A stretch of 39,315 nt of DNA from the NCBI GenBank assembly GCA_017554445.1, contig JAFZIJ010000180.1, positions 1 to 39,315 of the forward strand, read 5' to 3'. The translations under genes were made by a program, and so were the position numbers. A model generated the notes under the pieces. The model saw only the letters and a list, made by a program, of their open reading frames with translations, had not been told where the DNA came from and did no database searches. The stretch is from Victivallales bacterium. GTDB lineage: Bacteria > Verrucomicrobiota > Lentisphaeria > Oligosphaerales > Oligosphaeraceae. Numbering within the stretch: the stretch's first letter is position 1; every line of letters starts with the position of its first letter. This document shows, in pieces, positions 6,902 to 15,584 of the stretch.

Positions 6902-9397
6902 ATGAAAACACTCTCCCTCAACGGCTCATGGCAAGTCAAACAACTTGACGCAGATCTCACCCTCCCCGCGACCGTCCCCGGCTGCGTCCATCTCGACCTC
7001 CTCAACGCAGGCAAAATCCCGCCTATCGATTGGCGTGACAATGAAGAGAAAACCCTCTGGGTCTCCCAGAAAGACTGGCAGTATTCCCATGAATTCCAAG
7101 TGAATGCGGATTTTCTGGCGGATGCGGATCAAATCATTCTCCGCTGCGAAGGTCTGGATACCATCGCAACCGTCGCCGTCAACGGCCAGACGGTCATCAA
7201 GGCGGACAACATGTTCCGCACATGGGAAGCGGACGTCAAATCCATCCTGAAGATCGGCGTCAACACCATCGTCGTCACCTTCACGAACTGTGTGCAGAAA
7301 TGCGAAGAAGGCTTTGCGAAAAAAGCGCTTCCGAGCTGGAACTGCTTCTCGCCGCTCTATCGCGGAAAAAGTTGGCTGCGCAAGATGCCCTGCTCCTTCG
7401 GCTGGGACTGGGGCCCCATGGCCGCCACCTGCGGCATCTTCCGCGACATCAAGTTGTTGGCCATCAAGACCGCGCGAATCGACAGCGTGTTGATTGAACA
7501 AAAACACAATGCCGACGGCTCTGTCGATCTCGTCATGAAACCGCAGTTGTTGACGGCGACCGCTACAAACAGCCTCAAATTGGACATTTCCGCCGCTCCG
7601 TTGGACGAACCGCAAAACGCCGTGTCCGTCAAAGCAGAAGCGACTGGAAACAAGCCAATTACGCTTTCCATTGCCACCCCGAAACTCTGGTGGCCGAACG
7701 GCCTTGGCCCGCAGGACCGTTATCTCGTCACCGCTAAACTGCTGGACGCCAACGGCAATCTTCTCGACGAATGGTCCGTCAAAATCGGTCTCCGCAAACT
7801 CGAACTCGACCGCCATGCGGATGAATGGGGCGAATCCTTCCAGTTCACCGTCAACGGCAAACCGTTCTTCGCGAAAGGCGCGAACTGGGTTCCCGCCGAT
7901 TATTTGATTCCGCGTCTGACGAAGGCCGACTACGACCGTCTCGTCGGCGACGCGGCGGCCGCCAACATGAATTTCCTTCGCGCATGGGGCGGCGGTTTCT
8001 ACGAACAGGACGATTTCTTCGACGCCTGCGACCGTTTCGGCGTGCTCATCTGGCAGGATTTCATTTTCGCCTGCTCCACCTATCCGACGTTTGATAAAGC
8101 CTTCATGGCCAACATCGAAGCGGAATTCATCGACAATCTGAAACGCATCCGCCACCATCCCGCGCTCGCCCTGCTCTGCGGCAACAACGAACTCGAACAA
8201 GGCCTCGTTTCGGATACATGGAACCAACATTCCATGTCGTGGGAGGACTATTCGCGACTCTTCGACGAACTCCTGCCGAAGGTCTGCGCGGAATACGCTC
8301 CGCAGACGCCCTACTGGCCGTGCAGCCCGCACACGCCGCACGGCGACCGCCGCAATTTCAACGATCCGACCTGCGGCGACGCCCACTGCTGGGACGTTTG
8401 GTTCGGCGGCCAGCCGTTCGAATACCAGCGGACATGGAAACACCGCTTCATGAGCGAATTCGGCTTCCAGTCGTTCCCCGAACTCAAGACGGTTGAAGCT
8501 TTTACGGATCCGCAAGACCGCAATCTCACAAGCTACATCATGGACTACCATCAGCGTAGCGGCAACACGGGCAACCGTAAGATTTTCGCCTATCTGCTTG
8601 ACTGGTACAAACTTCCGTCCGGTCTTGAGGAAACGCTCTGGCTGACGCAGATTTCACAGGCCATGGCCATCCAGTACGCCTGCGAACACGCCCGCCGCAC
8701 ACAGCCCCGCATGATGGGCGTCATCTACTGGCAGATCAACGACATCTGGCCGTGCGCGTCATGGTCGTCCATCGACTCCTTCGGCCGCTGGAAAGCCCTC
8801 CATTATCTCGCCAAACGCTTCTTCGCGCCGAATCTACTGTCGCTTCTTGAAATCGACGGTGGCAAGCAAATCGAAATCCATGTCTCCAACACGACGTTCC
8901 AAGACGGCGATTTCACCGTCAAATGGCACATTTGCGACTTGCAGGGCAACGACTTGCAAAACGGCGAACTGCCCTGCCACGCCGTCGCGCAGACAGACCA
9001 AAACGTCCTGACAGTCGATTGCCAAAATGCCATCGCCCAAGCGGGTCTCCGCAATCTCATCTTCTACGCAAGTCTCGAAAAGGACGGTATTTCCGTCTCC
9101 TCCAACTACTACACGTTCGACAAGCCGAAGCATCTCGATCTCTTCCAGCCGACGTTCTCTTGGAAAATCACGCCGAACGACGACGGCACGTTCGCGATTC
9201 GCTTGAAATCGTCGCAACCTGCTCTCTTCACGCGGCTTGAACTTTCCGAAACAGACGCCCGCTTCTCCGACAACTTCTTCTTCATGCCCGCGAAAACAGA
9301 TGTCAACGTGACGCTTATCCCCAAGACGCCGCTCACGTTGGAGGAAGTCCATCGCCAAATCCGCGTCCATTCCCTCTACGACAGCTACGCGCACTGA
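6902..9397 (+). CDS. GH2 beta-mannosidase
   Basis: This encodes 831 residues with no signal peptide, so it is cytoplasmic. It opens with the GH2 sugar-binding domain (LNGSWQVK; PATVPGCVHLDLL, residues 6-35), followed by an Ig-like sandwich and a TIM barrel that starts near residue 310 (FTVNGKPFFAKGANWVPAD). The acid/base is E430 in the CGNNE motif, and the nucleophile is E519 in MSEFGFQSFPE; both are diagnostic for the mannosidase branch of GH2, as is WGPMAATCGIFRDI. It would release terminal beta-mannose from imported oligosaccharides such as N-glycan cores or mannans. Length fits the family (about 820-890). It lacks a strong Shine-Dalgarno site. It probably forms an operon with the upstream hydrolase and the downstream SDR gene. 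Confidence 0.92.
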   Translation: MKTLSLNGSWQVKQLDADLTLPATVPGCVHLDLLNAGKIPPIDWRDNEEKTLWVSQKDWQYSHEFQVNADFLADADQIILRCEGLDTIATVAVNGQTVIKADNMFRTWEADVKSILKIGVNTIVVTFTNCVQKCEEGFAKKALPSWNCFSPLYRGKSWLRKMPCSFGWDWGPMAATCGIFRDIKLLAIKTARIDSVLIEQKHNADGSVDLVMKPQLLTATATNSLKLDISAAPLDEPQNAVSVKAEATGNKPITLSIATPKLWWPNGLGPQDRYLVTAKLLDANGNLLDEWSVKIGLRKLELDRHADEWGESFQFTVNGKPFFAKGANWVPADYLIPRLTKADYDRLVGDAAAANMNFLRAWGGGFYEQDDFFDACDRFGVLIWQDFIFACSTYPTFDKAFMANIEAEFIDNLKRIRHHPALALLCGNNELEQGLVSDTWNQHSMSWEDYSRLFDELLPKVCAEYAPQTPYWPCSPHTPHGDRRNFNDPTCGDAHCWDVWFGGQPFEYQRTWKHRFMSEFGFQSFPELKTVEAFTDPQDRNLTSYIMDYHQRSGNTGNRKIFAYLLDWYKLPSGLEETLWLTQISQAMAIQYACEHARRTQPRMMGVIYWQINDIWPCASWSSIDSFGRWKALHYLAKRFFAPNLLSLLEIDGGKQIEIHVSNTTFQDGDFTVKWHICDLQGNDLQNGELPCHAVAQTDQNVLTVDCQNAIAQAGLRNLIFYASLEKDGISVSSNYYTFDKPKHLDLFQPTFSWKITPNDDGTFAIRLKSSQPALFTRLELSETDARFSDNFFFMPAKTDVNVTLIPKTPLTLEEVHRQIRVHSLYDSYAH

Positions 9398-9412
9398 TAT
9401 ACGGTACGGGAG

Positions 9413-9451
9413 GGTCGTGCTCCTGCGCGACCGATTGCGTGAAACGCAATC
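9413..9451 (+). repeat. Two back-to-back hairpins between mannosidase and SDR genes
   Basis: The first hairpin pairs 9413-9419 (GGTCGTG) with 9426-9432 (CGCGACC), with one G-T pair and a 6-base loop. The second follows without a gap and pairs GATTGCGT (9433-9440) with ACGCAATC (9444-9451) around GAA. There is no U-tract. They could be a REP-like element, an mRNA-stabilising structure or an attenuator before the SDR gene. Confidence 0.6.
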
Positions 9452-9484
9452 ACTTATCATTCATTATCATAAGGAGATACAACA

Positions 9485-10240
9485 ATGCAAATCAATCTTG
9501 ATTTCACGGGACAAGTCGCCATCTGCACAGGCGGCGCGTCGGGCATGGGCCTTCTTTCTGGCCAGAAACTCGCCGCTTCGGGCGCGAAAGTCGTGCTTGT
9601 CGATATCAATGAAGAAGGCGTCATGAAGGCCGCCGAAGAAATCCGCCAGCATGGCTACGAAGCCACGGGCGTCGTCGCGGACATCCGTTTCTACGACCAA
9701 GTGGAGGCCGCCGCCAAACTCGCCATCGAAAAATACGGCCAGATCGACATTCTCATCAACGCCTGCGGCGGCGCCTCCGCCCGCATCTGGAAATGCCACG
9801 ACGCCTTCCGCGACCGCGATCCGGAAATCATTTCGTGGGGCATCGACGTCAATCTGAAAGGTGCCCTCTACTTCATCCGCGCATGCATCGGCAACATGCT
9901 CGACCACAACCACGGCGTCATCATCAACTTCGGCTCCGTCTCAGGCGAAGAAGGCTCCGCGGGCTGCATCGACTACGCCGCCGCCAAGAGCGCCATGCAT
10001 GGCGTGACGAAATCCATCGCCTCGCTCGGCGCCAAACACAACGTCCGTTCCTGCTGCATCATGCCCGGCCCCGTTCTCACGCGAGCCGCCATGGCCAACA
10101 TGAAGACCGCCATCGGCCGCGCCGCCGAACCGTGGGAAATCGTCGATTTCATCCTCTATCTGTGCGACGACACGCATGGCGGCTTCATCACCGGTTCCTC
10201 CCATCTGCTCGACGGCGGCCGCCTGCTCGCGCAGTTCTAG
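9485..10240 (+). CDS. SDR family NAD(P)-dependent oxidoreductase
   Basis: This encodes 251 residues, a classical short-chain dehydrogenase. The cofactor-binding glycine motif TGGASGMG is at 15-22, and D40 at the end of the second strand suggests a preference for NAD(H). N123, S151, Y164 and K168 (YAAAK) form the catalytic set; the C-terminal FITGSSHLLDGG is typical. AAGGAG precedes the ATG. Members of this subgroup often oxidise or reduce sugars, hexuronates or polyols. Being downstream of the beta-mannosidase, it may process mannose-derived or uronate-type products (a fructuronate or gluconate reductase-like role), but the substrate is not readable from sequence. It is cytoplasmic. Confidence 0.92.
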   Translation: MQINLDFTGQVAICTGGASGMGLLSGQKLAASGAKVVLVDINEEGVMKAAEEIRQHGYEATGVVADIRFYDQVEAAAKLAIEKYGQIDILINACGGASARIWKCHDAFRDRDPEIISWGIDVNLKGALYFIRACIGNMLDHNHGVIINFGSVSGEEGSAGCIDYAAAKSAMHGVTKSIASLGAKHNVRSCCIMPGPVLTRAAMANMKTAIGRAAEPWEIVDFILYLCDDTHGGFITGSSHLLDGGRLLAQF

Positions 10241-10248
10241 CCACTTGC

Positions 10249-10284
10249 TTTTATCCCTTCTATCGTTTTTATCCCTTTTATCAA
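10249..10284 (+). repeat. Four tandem 9-bp units before the phosphoesterase gene
   Basis: The units TTTTATCCC, TTCTATCGT, TTTTATCCC and TTTTATCAA fill the gap between the SDR stop and the next ATG (10286). The region replaces any Shine-Dalgarno site. Shifted by five bases, the units read TCCCTTCTA, TCGTTTTTA, TCCCTTTTA, which resemble the 9-bp units at 23292-23355. Confidence 0.75.
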
Positions 10285-10285
10285 A

Positions 10286-11512
10286 ATGAAAAACTGCATA
10301 CCATTTCTTTTATTGTCTTGCTGTCTAAGTCTTTCGGCAGACGTCGTCTGGAACAAAGCAAACAACTTTGAAGGATGGGAAAAAACGACAAATTGCACAG
10401 TCTCCCCAACCGACAACGGCCTGTTGTTCACCTTCACGGCCAACGGCCCGAACATCGCCAATCGCAACGTCGATATTGACCCAAGACAATACAACACAAT
10501 AACTTATACCTACAGGGCGACAGGCCCCGTCAAACACCACGGCTATGTGTTTTACGCCAAGGATGGACAAAATTTCTCTGATTACCGTCTATGGAAACTT
10601 CCCGTCCCGAAGGCCGACGGCGAATGGCACACCGTCACCGTGACGGGAGACGTTCTCTCCAAGCCCTGGACATGGTTCAACGGCGGCAACATCAAGTCGT
10701 TGCGCTTTGATCCAACCTACACGGGCGAAGGGACGACATACGAACTTCGCGAACTCAAATTCTCCTATCAGGAGGGCGCAATGATGACCTTCGACAATCT
10801 TGTCCTCGCGCAATTGTCGGACCCGCAGATTGGTTTCAAGGACTACGACGCAGAACTCGCCCGTTTCCGGCAGGAAATCGACATAATCAACAACAGCGAC
10901 TGCCAAGCCGTCGTCATCTGCGGCGACATGATGCACATCACGAATCGCGAGACGCTTACAGTCTTCAAAAAGGAATTGTCTCGTCTGAAGATTCCTGCGT
11001 ACATCGTCGCGGGCAACCACGACGTCGGTCAGAAGAATTCGCGGCCTGTCTTCGAAGAGTTCTTCGGCCCAACCTTTTACGCCGCCGATATGCCATCGGG
11101 CGGCTACCGCCTGATCGTTCTGGATTCGGAACTGTGGCAGCATCCGCAAGAGCCGTTGACCGCCCAAATGGACGCATTCCTCCAAAATGAGCTGGACGCC
11201 GCGAAAACGTCCGACAAGAAGATCATCCTCGCCATGCATGCGCCGATTTTCATCGAATCGCCTGATGAAAAGGAAGAATATTTCAACCTGCCGAAGCCGC
11301 GCCGCAAGTGGTTATTGGACAAGCTGAAACAATATCCCGTCGTTGCCTTCCTGACAGGCCACACCCACAAAACGTTCACCTACCAGTGGAATGGCATCCT
11401 CTTCTCCAGCGCGGAGACGACAAGCGTCTCCTTCGACAAAGTCACCTACGGCTTCCGCCGATTCGTCTTCGACCACGACATGATCCGCTACAATACGATT
11501 CCAATCAAATAG
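10286..11512 (+). CDS. Secreted calcineurin-like metallophosphoesterase with N-terminal beta domain
   Basis: This encodes 408 residues. It has a signal peptide (about 1-18, LSLSA), then a beta-sandwich region (20-160) resembling the carbohydrate-binding-like N-terminus of the hydrolase at 3328. The metallophosphoesterase domain carries D179-P-Q181, GDMMH (213-217), GNHD (243-246), H318 in MHAP and GHTH (358-361), the five metal-binding motifs of the calcineurin fold. In the first motif the usual D-x-H is D-P-Q, as in the CPPED1-like branch. It likely removes phosphate from phosphorylated glycans or nucleotides outside the cytoplasm. It is the last catabolic gene of the forward block; an orphan gene starts 18 bases later. 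Confidence 0.87.
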   Translation: MKNCIPFLLLSCCLSLSADVVWNKANNFEGWEKTTNCTVSPTDNGLLFTFTANGPNIANRNVDIDPRQYNTITYTYRATGPVKHHGYVFYAKDGQNFSDYRLWKLPVPKADGEWHTVTVTGDVLSKPWTWFNGGNIKSLRFDPTYTGEGTTYELRELKFSYQEGAMMTFDNLVLAQLSDPQIGFKDYDAELARFRQEIDIINNSDCQAVVICGDMMHITNRETLTVFKKELSRLKIPAYIVAGNHDVGQKNSRPVFEEFFGPTFYAADMPSGGYRLIVLDSELWQHPQEPLTAQMDAFLQNELDAAKTSDKKIILAMHAPIFIESPDEKEEYFNLPKPRRKWLLDKLKQYPVVAFLTGHTHKTFTYQWNGILFSSAETTSVSFDKVTYGFRRFVFDHDMIRYNTIPIK

Positions 11513-11530
11513 CACTCTTTTCACACCATC

Positions 11531-12013
11531 ATGTCATTCTCCGCAAGAATCAAACGACATCCCATCAAGGCAACCCTTGCCGCCATCGGCATCGTATTGC
11601 TTCTTGCCGGAGTTATGGTTGCCATTGATTTCAAACGCAATCTGGACAATGTCGTGGTCTGGGAGGATTTGCACCAATTCAATCTCCTGCTCGGCAATTA
11701 TCTATTGGCACACAAGAACATCCCCTTGAGCGATGACGTGTCCAATCCAACGGATATTTCAACTCTTGCCATTGATTGCTGGAAAGACTGGCCGTACGGC
11801 AAAACGGAAAAAGCCTGCCACGACCGTTGGGGCACACCTATGATGTTCTTTGCAATCCGTTTGAAGGAAGAGACTTACCACAAGGGAATATCGGCTGGCA
11901 AAGACCGTGTTTTCAACACCAACGACGATATCATCGACTCCGAATACGACGATTCAGGAAACATCTTCCACCCCCACAACCGCCTTCGTCCCAAAGATAC
12001 CAGTCTGCCATAG
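11531..12013 (+). CDS. GspG-like pseudopilin-type protein with atypical N-terminus
   Basis: This encodes 160 residues. One membrane helix lies at 15-32, after a basic N-terminus. The C-terminal part has the type II secretion major-pseudopilin signature: DRWGTP (98-103), then SAGKDRVFNTNDD (121-133), where the Asp residues bind calcium in GspG. The prepilin peptidase motif (Gly before Phe and a Glu at +5) is missing, so it is not a normal processed pseudopilin; such proteins may be single-pass membrane proteins that borrowed the fold. The ATG has no clear Shine-Dalgarno site. It starts an orphan group running to 14640 (next gene 39 bases on). Function is unknown. Confidence 0.7.
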   Translation: MSFSARIKRHPIKATLAAIGIVLLLAGVMVAIDFKRNLDNVVVWEDLHQFNLLLGNYLLAHKNIPLSDDVSNPTDISTLAIDCWKDWPYGKTEKACHDRWGTPMMFFAIRLKEETYHKGISAGKDRVFNTNDDIIDSEYDDSGNIFHPHNRLRPKDTSLP

Positions 12014-12052
12014 GGCTTGCTTGCATCGTTTTCATACAAAAAGGAGATGACC

Positions 12053-13114
12053 ATGAAGCCAATCAACCTTCTGATTAGTGCGGCTTTCCTGTTATGCCAA
12101 TTGTTCTGTCTTGTTTCCTGCAAAAGCATCATGGAAGAGACTGTCATCTCCGAATGCGAAATGTGTTCCCGAGAGAGCAAGGAAAAACGTAAAGCTTTTG
12201 TTGAGAAAATGAGCAAAATTCAAAGCGACGACGATGACGATGATGAAGCCATAGAGACTGGTTTCAGCAACATAGAGCAATACCATCGTCATCTGCGCAA
12301 CACCATCCGCCAGATGACCAAACTGGAGGCGCTTTGCCAATGTAATCCGTACGAATATGACACGCTGGACGCCTTCGAAAAGCTTCCTTTCAACAACACC
12401 TTGCTTTTTAAGAACTTGCAACGTCTGAACAAGATGGCGAAAGGGACTTGGGCCTTACGCTCCCTCTTTGTTTATCACTGCCAGCAGTTTGGAGATATGG
12501 AAAGCTTTTCCCCATGCATCGATAAAGAATTGGCGGAAATAATCCCAAAAGACCTTTCTCATGACAAGTCATTCAAACAATTTCTTTTCAATAATACGGA
12601 TTATACCTTGTCCACAATCGCTGTTTTCCACAATCTTGCCGACTGCCGAAAAGTAGTTGTTGTCATTCCGCATTACAAAAACAGACCGCGTATTTTCTAT
12701 TCACAGTTGCCTGTTGCGCTTTCCGAAAAAGAACGCAAATGCCTGTCCGAATGCACGATGGACAAGAATATCATCAAAATGTTAAGCGATCGGATATGTG
12801 AATTTGAACGGGCGCATACACCATTCGGCCCCGCGTTGTTCACCAACTTCCACTTGCTCTTGAATAACAGCGACTTGGCAAGATACCGCTCAAATTCTTT
12901 GTCACGTGTTGACGATGACGACGAAGATGATGAGGACGATGACAAACTCATACCCAATATCGCCAAGAGGCTCCCCTGCTGGCATGTGAAGGCCACCACG
13001 TATGACACGCTTTCCCGTGAGCATCTTCCCGTAATGATGTGGCTTGGCTCATGCTATGACTTCGTCATCGACCTTCATGGACAAAAGGTTGATTACGTCA
13101 GAAGAATGAAATAA
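12053..13114 (+). CDS. Hypothetical lipoprotein with Asp-rich tracts
   Basis: This encodes 353 residues starting at the ATG at 12053, which has AAGGAG upstream; an in-frame start further 5' (12017) lacks such a site and would bury the signal peptide. The leader (residues 1-22) ends in the lipobox LVSC, so Cys23 is the likely lipidated residue. The mature protein has two acidic runs, six Asp at 59-64 and a mixed Asp/Glu run at 287-297, encoded by GAC/GAT triplets. The rest has many Cys, Leu and Lys residues and no recognised domain. It lies between two membrane-anchored orphans and probably belongs to the same envelope assembly. The acidic runs could bind calcium, or be replication-slippage products. 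Confidence 0.75.
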   Translation: MKPINLLISAAFLLCQLFCLVSCKSIMEETVISECEMCSRESKEKRKAFVEKMSKIQSDDDDDDEAIETGFSNIEQYHRHLRNTIRQMTKLEALCQCNPYEYDTLDAFEKLPFNNTLLFKNLQRLNKMAKGTWALRSLFVYHCQQFGDMESFSPCIDKELAEIIPKDLSHDKSFKQFLFNNTDYTLSTIAVFHNLADCRKVVVVIPHYKNRPRIFYSQLPVALSEKERKCLSECTMDKNIIKMLSDRICEFERAHTPFGPALFTNFHLLLNNSDLARYRSNSLSRVDDDDEDDEDDDKLIPNIAKRLPCWHVKATTYDTLSREHLPVMMWLGSCYDFVIDLHGQKVDYVRRMK

Positions 13115-13159
13115 CTACGTTTAGTTCTCAATCTGCCGCGATAAAGGCAAGGATTCTCC

Positions 13160-13867
13160 ATGAAACACTTGCAGACAATTATTTCAATCATCCTGTTTAT
13201 CATCTGCTTGATTCTGATGCTCTTATGCATAAAAGAGAAGCAGAAGCAGGATTCCTTACGCAATGAAATCAGCCAACTGTCATCAAAAGACCAAGCAGAA
13301 ACGGCTACCCCAAAACCACATAAAACAGTCGTCCATGACGCAAAATCTGTTCAGGAAAAAGAAGCCAAACGTCAACAACGCCACATCAAGGCTGAAAGCA
13401 AAAGACAGCATGAAGAAATAACCGACCGCTTTTTTCCGTCAAAAATCATTGACCGCACCTTGGACGAATTACTTGAAGAAGACCAAGGAGCATACAATGA
13501 GTTCATGGCTTTCCTAAATACCATCCTGCAACATCATGCAAAGAATCGCGAGGAAAAACTCCGTCTGCTGGCAGACCTCAATCCCGACTATCTGTCCGAA
13601 GAGGAATACAAATCCCTTTATGACAAACTACAAAGAAGCATACAGGATGACGAATGCGTTTTGGCTTTCAAGAAAACGTCATTGGATACGCAAGAACGCC
13701 TTTCCCAAGAAGCCGAATTCGACAGCAGTATCATCACAAAATATTGCGCACATGCAGTCGGCATCGAGGACGTCTTCCTCGCCAATGACTTAAGTAATTT
13801 CGATTCCGTATTTTGTCCTCCATTTTTCATGTTGGTTTTCCCCTCAATCCAAGGCAAAGTAAAATGA
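13160..13867 (+). CDS. Hypothetical membrane-anchored coiled-coil protein
   Basis: This encodes 235 residues. A hydrophobic N-terminal helix (6-24) is followed by a strongly charged, Lys/Gln/Glu-rich stretch (25-95) with coiled-coil character, then a helical domain (about 100-200). I recognise no family. Its stop overlaps the start of the next gene by four bases (ATGA at 13864-13867), so the two are translationally coupled. Architecture (short N-terminal anchor, charged stalk, helical domain) matches the next gene, suggesting they are partners or old paralogues. Confidence 0.7.
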   Translation: MKHLQTIISIILFIICLILMLLCIKEKQKQDSLRNEISQLSSKDQAETATPKPHKTVVHDAKSVQEKEAKRQQRHIKAESKRQHEEITDRFFPSKIIDRTLDELLEEDQGAYNEFMAFLNTILQHHAKNREEKLRLLADLNPDYLSEEEYKSLYDKLQRSIQDDECVLAFKKTSLDTQERLSQEAEFDSSIITKYCAHAVGIEDVFLANDLSNFDSVFCPPFFMLVFPSIQGKVK

Positions 13868-14640
13868 AAAACCATATATTGAACATCATCTTAACAGTAT
13901 CAGCATTCGCTTTGCTATTCTATTTGCTTTCGCTGCAACATACTACACACAAGCTGAAGGCTGACATGGAAAGATTGGAGAAAACCAGTCCACCCTCCAT
14001 GCCTGAAAAAGAAGAAGATGATGATGACGATAAACCTGCAAGCCCAAAGGATGCCTCCCATCCCTCTGCTTTATCATCCAATCAGCGGGAATCACCAGAC
14101 GTAAACGAAGTCAAAAGAATTCTGGAGCAATCCAAACACGATTTGGCGACTCAGAAAGCATTTGTGGGAAAATATGGCACGGCAATGCAAAGTGTTTATA
14201 TCTATACCTCAAAAGACTGCGCTTTTTATTGGCGGCAGATTAAATTCCAAACAGACATGGCGCGTCAAAGATTCCAGCAACTCGAAAGAATCATTTCCAG
14301 CCTGGACCTGTCAAACATGCCCAAGGAGACAAGGGACGCAATCAACCAATATCTATCCCTTCGTGAAAAGTGGAACGACATCATGTATCGTCAAGATGTT
14401 CCAAGCGAAGAGAAATTTGAAACCTACAAGAAACTCCGCGAACTTTATGATATCATCTGCCAGCCTGTCCAAGACGCGTGTTCGCAGACGTATGGCAGTC
14501 GCCGTGAAGCCTTCAAGCAAATGCATGCCAAATTCAAGGATCTGCTCAATTACCACCAACCTGTTGTCGGGGAGCATAGTTTTAATTATAAAGACAAATT
14601 ATATAACATCACCATACCTGAAGGCTATTCTCTACAATAG
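13864..14640 (+). CDS. Hypothetical membrane-anchored protein with Asp run
   Basis: This encodes 258 residues from the ATG at 13864, which overlaps the previous stop; a longer frame from 13813 lies inside the previous gene. It has one membrane helix (5-23), a short coiled-coil stalk (26-42), a linker with five Asp residues (52-56) and Pro/Ser, and a mostly helical C-terminal domain (about 75-258). No known family is recognised. Its 3' end overlaps by 16 bases with the 3' end of the convergent gene on the other strand. It is likely the last gene of the envelope group 11531-14640. Confidence 0.7.
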   Translation: MKNHILNIILTVSAFALLFYLLSLQHTTHKLKADMERLEKTSPPSMPEKEEDDDDDKPASPKDASHPSALSSNQRESPDVNEVKRILEQSKHDLATQKAFVGKYGTAMQSVYIYTSKDCAFYWRQIKFQTDMARQRFQQLERIISSLDLSNMPKETRDAINQYLSLREKWNDIMYRQDVPSEEKFETYKKLRELYDIICQPVQDACSQTYGSRREAFKQMHAKFKDLLNYHQPVVGEHSFNYKDKLYNITIPEGYSLQ

Positions 14641-15302
14641 ATATCCAGCCAGCAGAGTTCCACCAAATCCTGAAATTGGAAATGGAACCGCGTCCGTTTG
14701 AGCCATAACATATTCATAATGGCCACAATGGCCTTGTCGGACAGTTTCGGATAGGCCTTCATGAAAAGGCGTAACTGTTCGAGAATATCCATGTCACGGT
14801 CGTTCTCATCCTTGTAAAAGAAGCAGAACAGTTCCAGCGGATCCTGTGGATGGATGGCCTTGCCCGGACAATCGCCACCTACGCACAGACTTTGCGCGAT
14901 TTTTCCATGCTCATCCGTCCGCCACAAGGCAATGTAATTTTCCGTATCAGATGACGGTCGTTGCCCCATGATATTCTTGATTTCCTTTGAGATATCGCGG
15001 CGACGCATCCACGACGGCTCCCAGACATGACGATGATGCCGACGGCAAACCGCAATCCGCCATTTCAACCGATCAACCATATCCAGAATAACGACGGTCA
15101 GCAACGCGATCAACGCCCCCCAGAACACATTGAACATGTTTCCTGTAACGGCAGGAAACATGACGCTCCAGAAGACACAGGCAGCCAGAAAGATACGCCC
15201 GATATGAAACGGCTTCTTCTTACCAAGGGCGTACAACCAATTTTCTCGTTCCGGCGTATCCCGCCATTCTGGAAGCGTGACTGGTTGAATCATCGGCTCC
15301 AT
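14625..15302 (-). CDS. Hypothetical membrane protein downstream of Rpn tail copies
   Basis: This encodes 225 residues if started at the ATG at 15302, which has AGGA eight bases upstream; an in-frame ATG at 15326 lies inside the upstream gene and is less likely. Two membrane helices are near 34-52 and 56-76, followed by a soluble domain with many Asp/Glu and aromatic residues and two Cys near the middle. No family is recognised. It begins 13 bases after the stop of the first Rpn tail copy, so it is probably on the same transcript as the Rpn nuclease. Its last 16 bases overlap the end of the convergent gene. Confidence 0.65.
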   Translation of the reverse strand: MEPMIQPVTLPEWRDTPERENWLYALGKKKPFHIGRIFLAACVFWSVMFPAVTGNMFNVFWGALIALLTVVILDMVDRLKWRIAVCRRHHRHVWEPSWMRRRDISKEIKNIMGQRPSSDTENYIALWRTDEHGKIAQSLCVGGDCPGKAIHPQDPLELFCFFYKDENDRDMDILEQLRLFMKAYPKLSDKAIVAIMNMLWLKRTRFHFQFQDLVELCWLDIYCRE

Positions 15303-15315
15303 GCGTAAGTTCCTA

Positions 15316-15507
15316 TCAATCTGCATTCACAACTGCCTGAGACTTTTCATGCAGTTTCAGCCTCAATGCCTTCAATTGCTCAGTATCAATTTGCAGAATC
15401 ATCATAATCTTTTTGTCACGGAATTTGAGCAGCTCCAATTGCTCCAACACTTCAAGCTTGTCTTTTAATTTTTGTTCTTCTTTCAAATACTCCGAATAAT
15501 TGCACAT
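15316..15507 (-). CDS. Stand-alone Rpn C-terminal tail (RpnS-like), diverged copy
   Basis: This encodes 63 residues beginning MCNYSEYLKEEQK, matching the C-terminal tail of the Rpn nuclease at 15851-16846. The first 21 residues are nearly identical to the other copies; the second half has drifted (for example MMILQIDTEQLKALR against MELLGINTEQLKSLR). GGGAGG (15521-15516) stands 8 bases before the ATG, exactly as in the two other copies. The frame is intact. The likely product is a small helical protein able to pair with the nuclease. By analogy with Rpn systems, where small proteins made from internal starts block the nuclease, it is a candidate antitoxin; this is an inference. A plain decaying duplication is the alternative. 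Confidence 0.65.
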   Translation of the reverse strand: MCNYSEYLKEEQKLKDKLEVLEQLELLKFRDKKIMMILQIDTEQLKALRLKLHEKSQAVVNAD

Positions 15508-15584
15508 GTCTTCTGCCTCCCGTGTCTTGCTTAAACCATATTTCTTATGAAACGGTTGCGTTCCTCTTGTATTTTAGCAAGCCT

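Noticed and set aside
6926..8551. 541-residue frame antisense to the beta-mannosidase
   Set aside because: The sense strand encodes a complete GH2 enzyme with both catalytic Glu; the antisense frame is a by-product of codon bias and has no recognisable domain.
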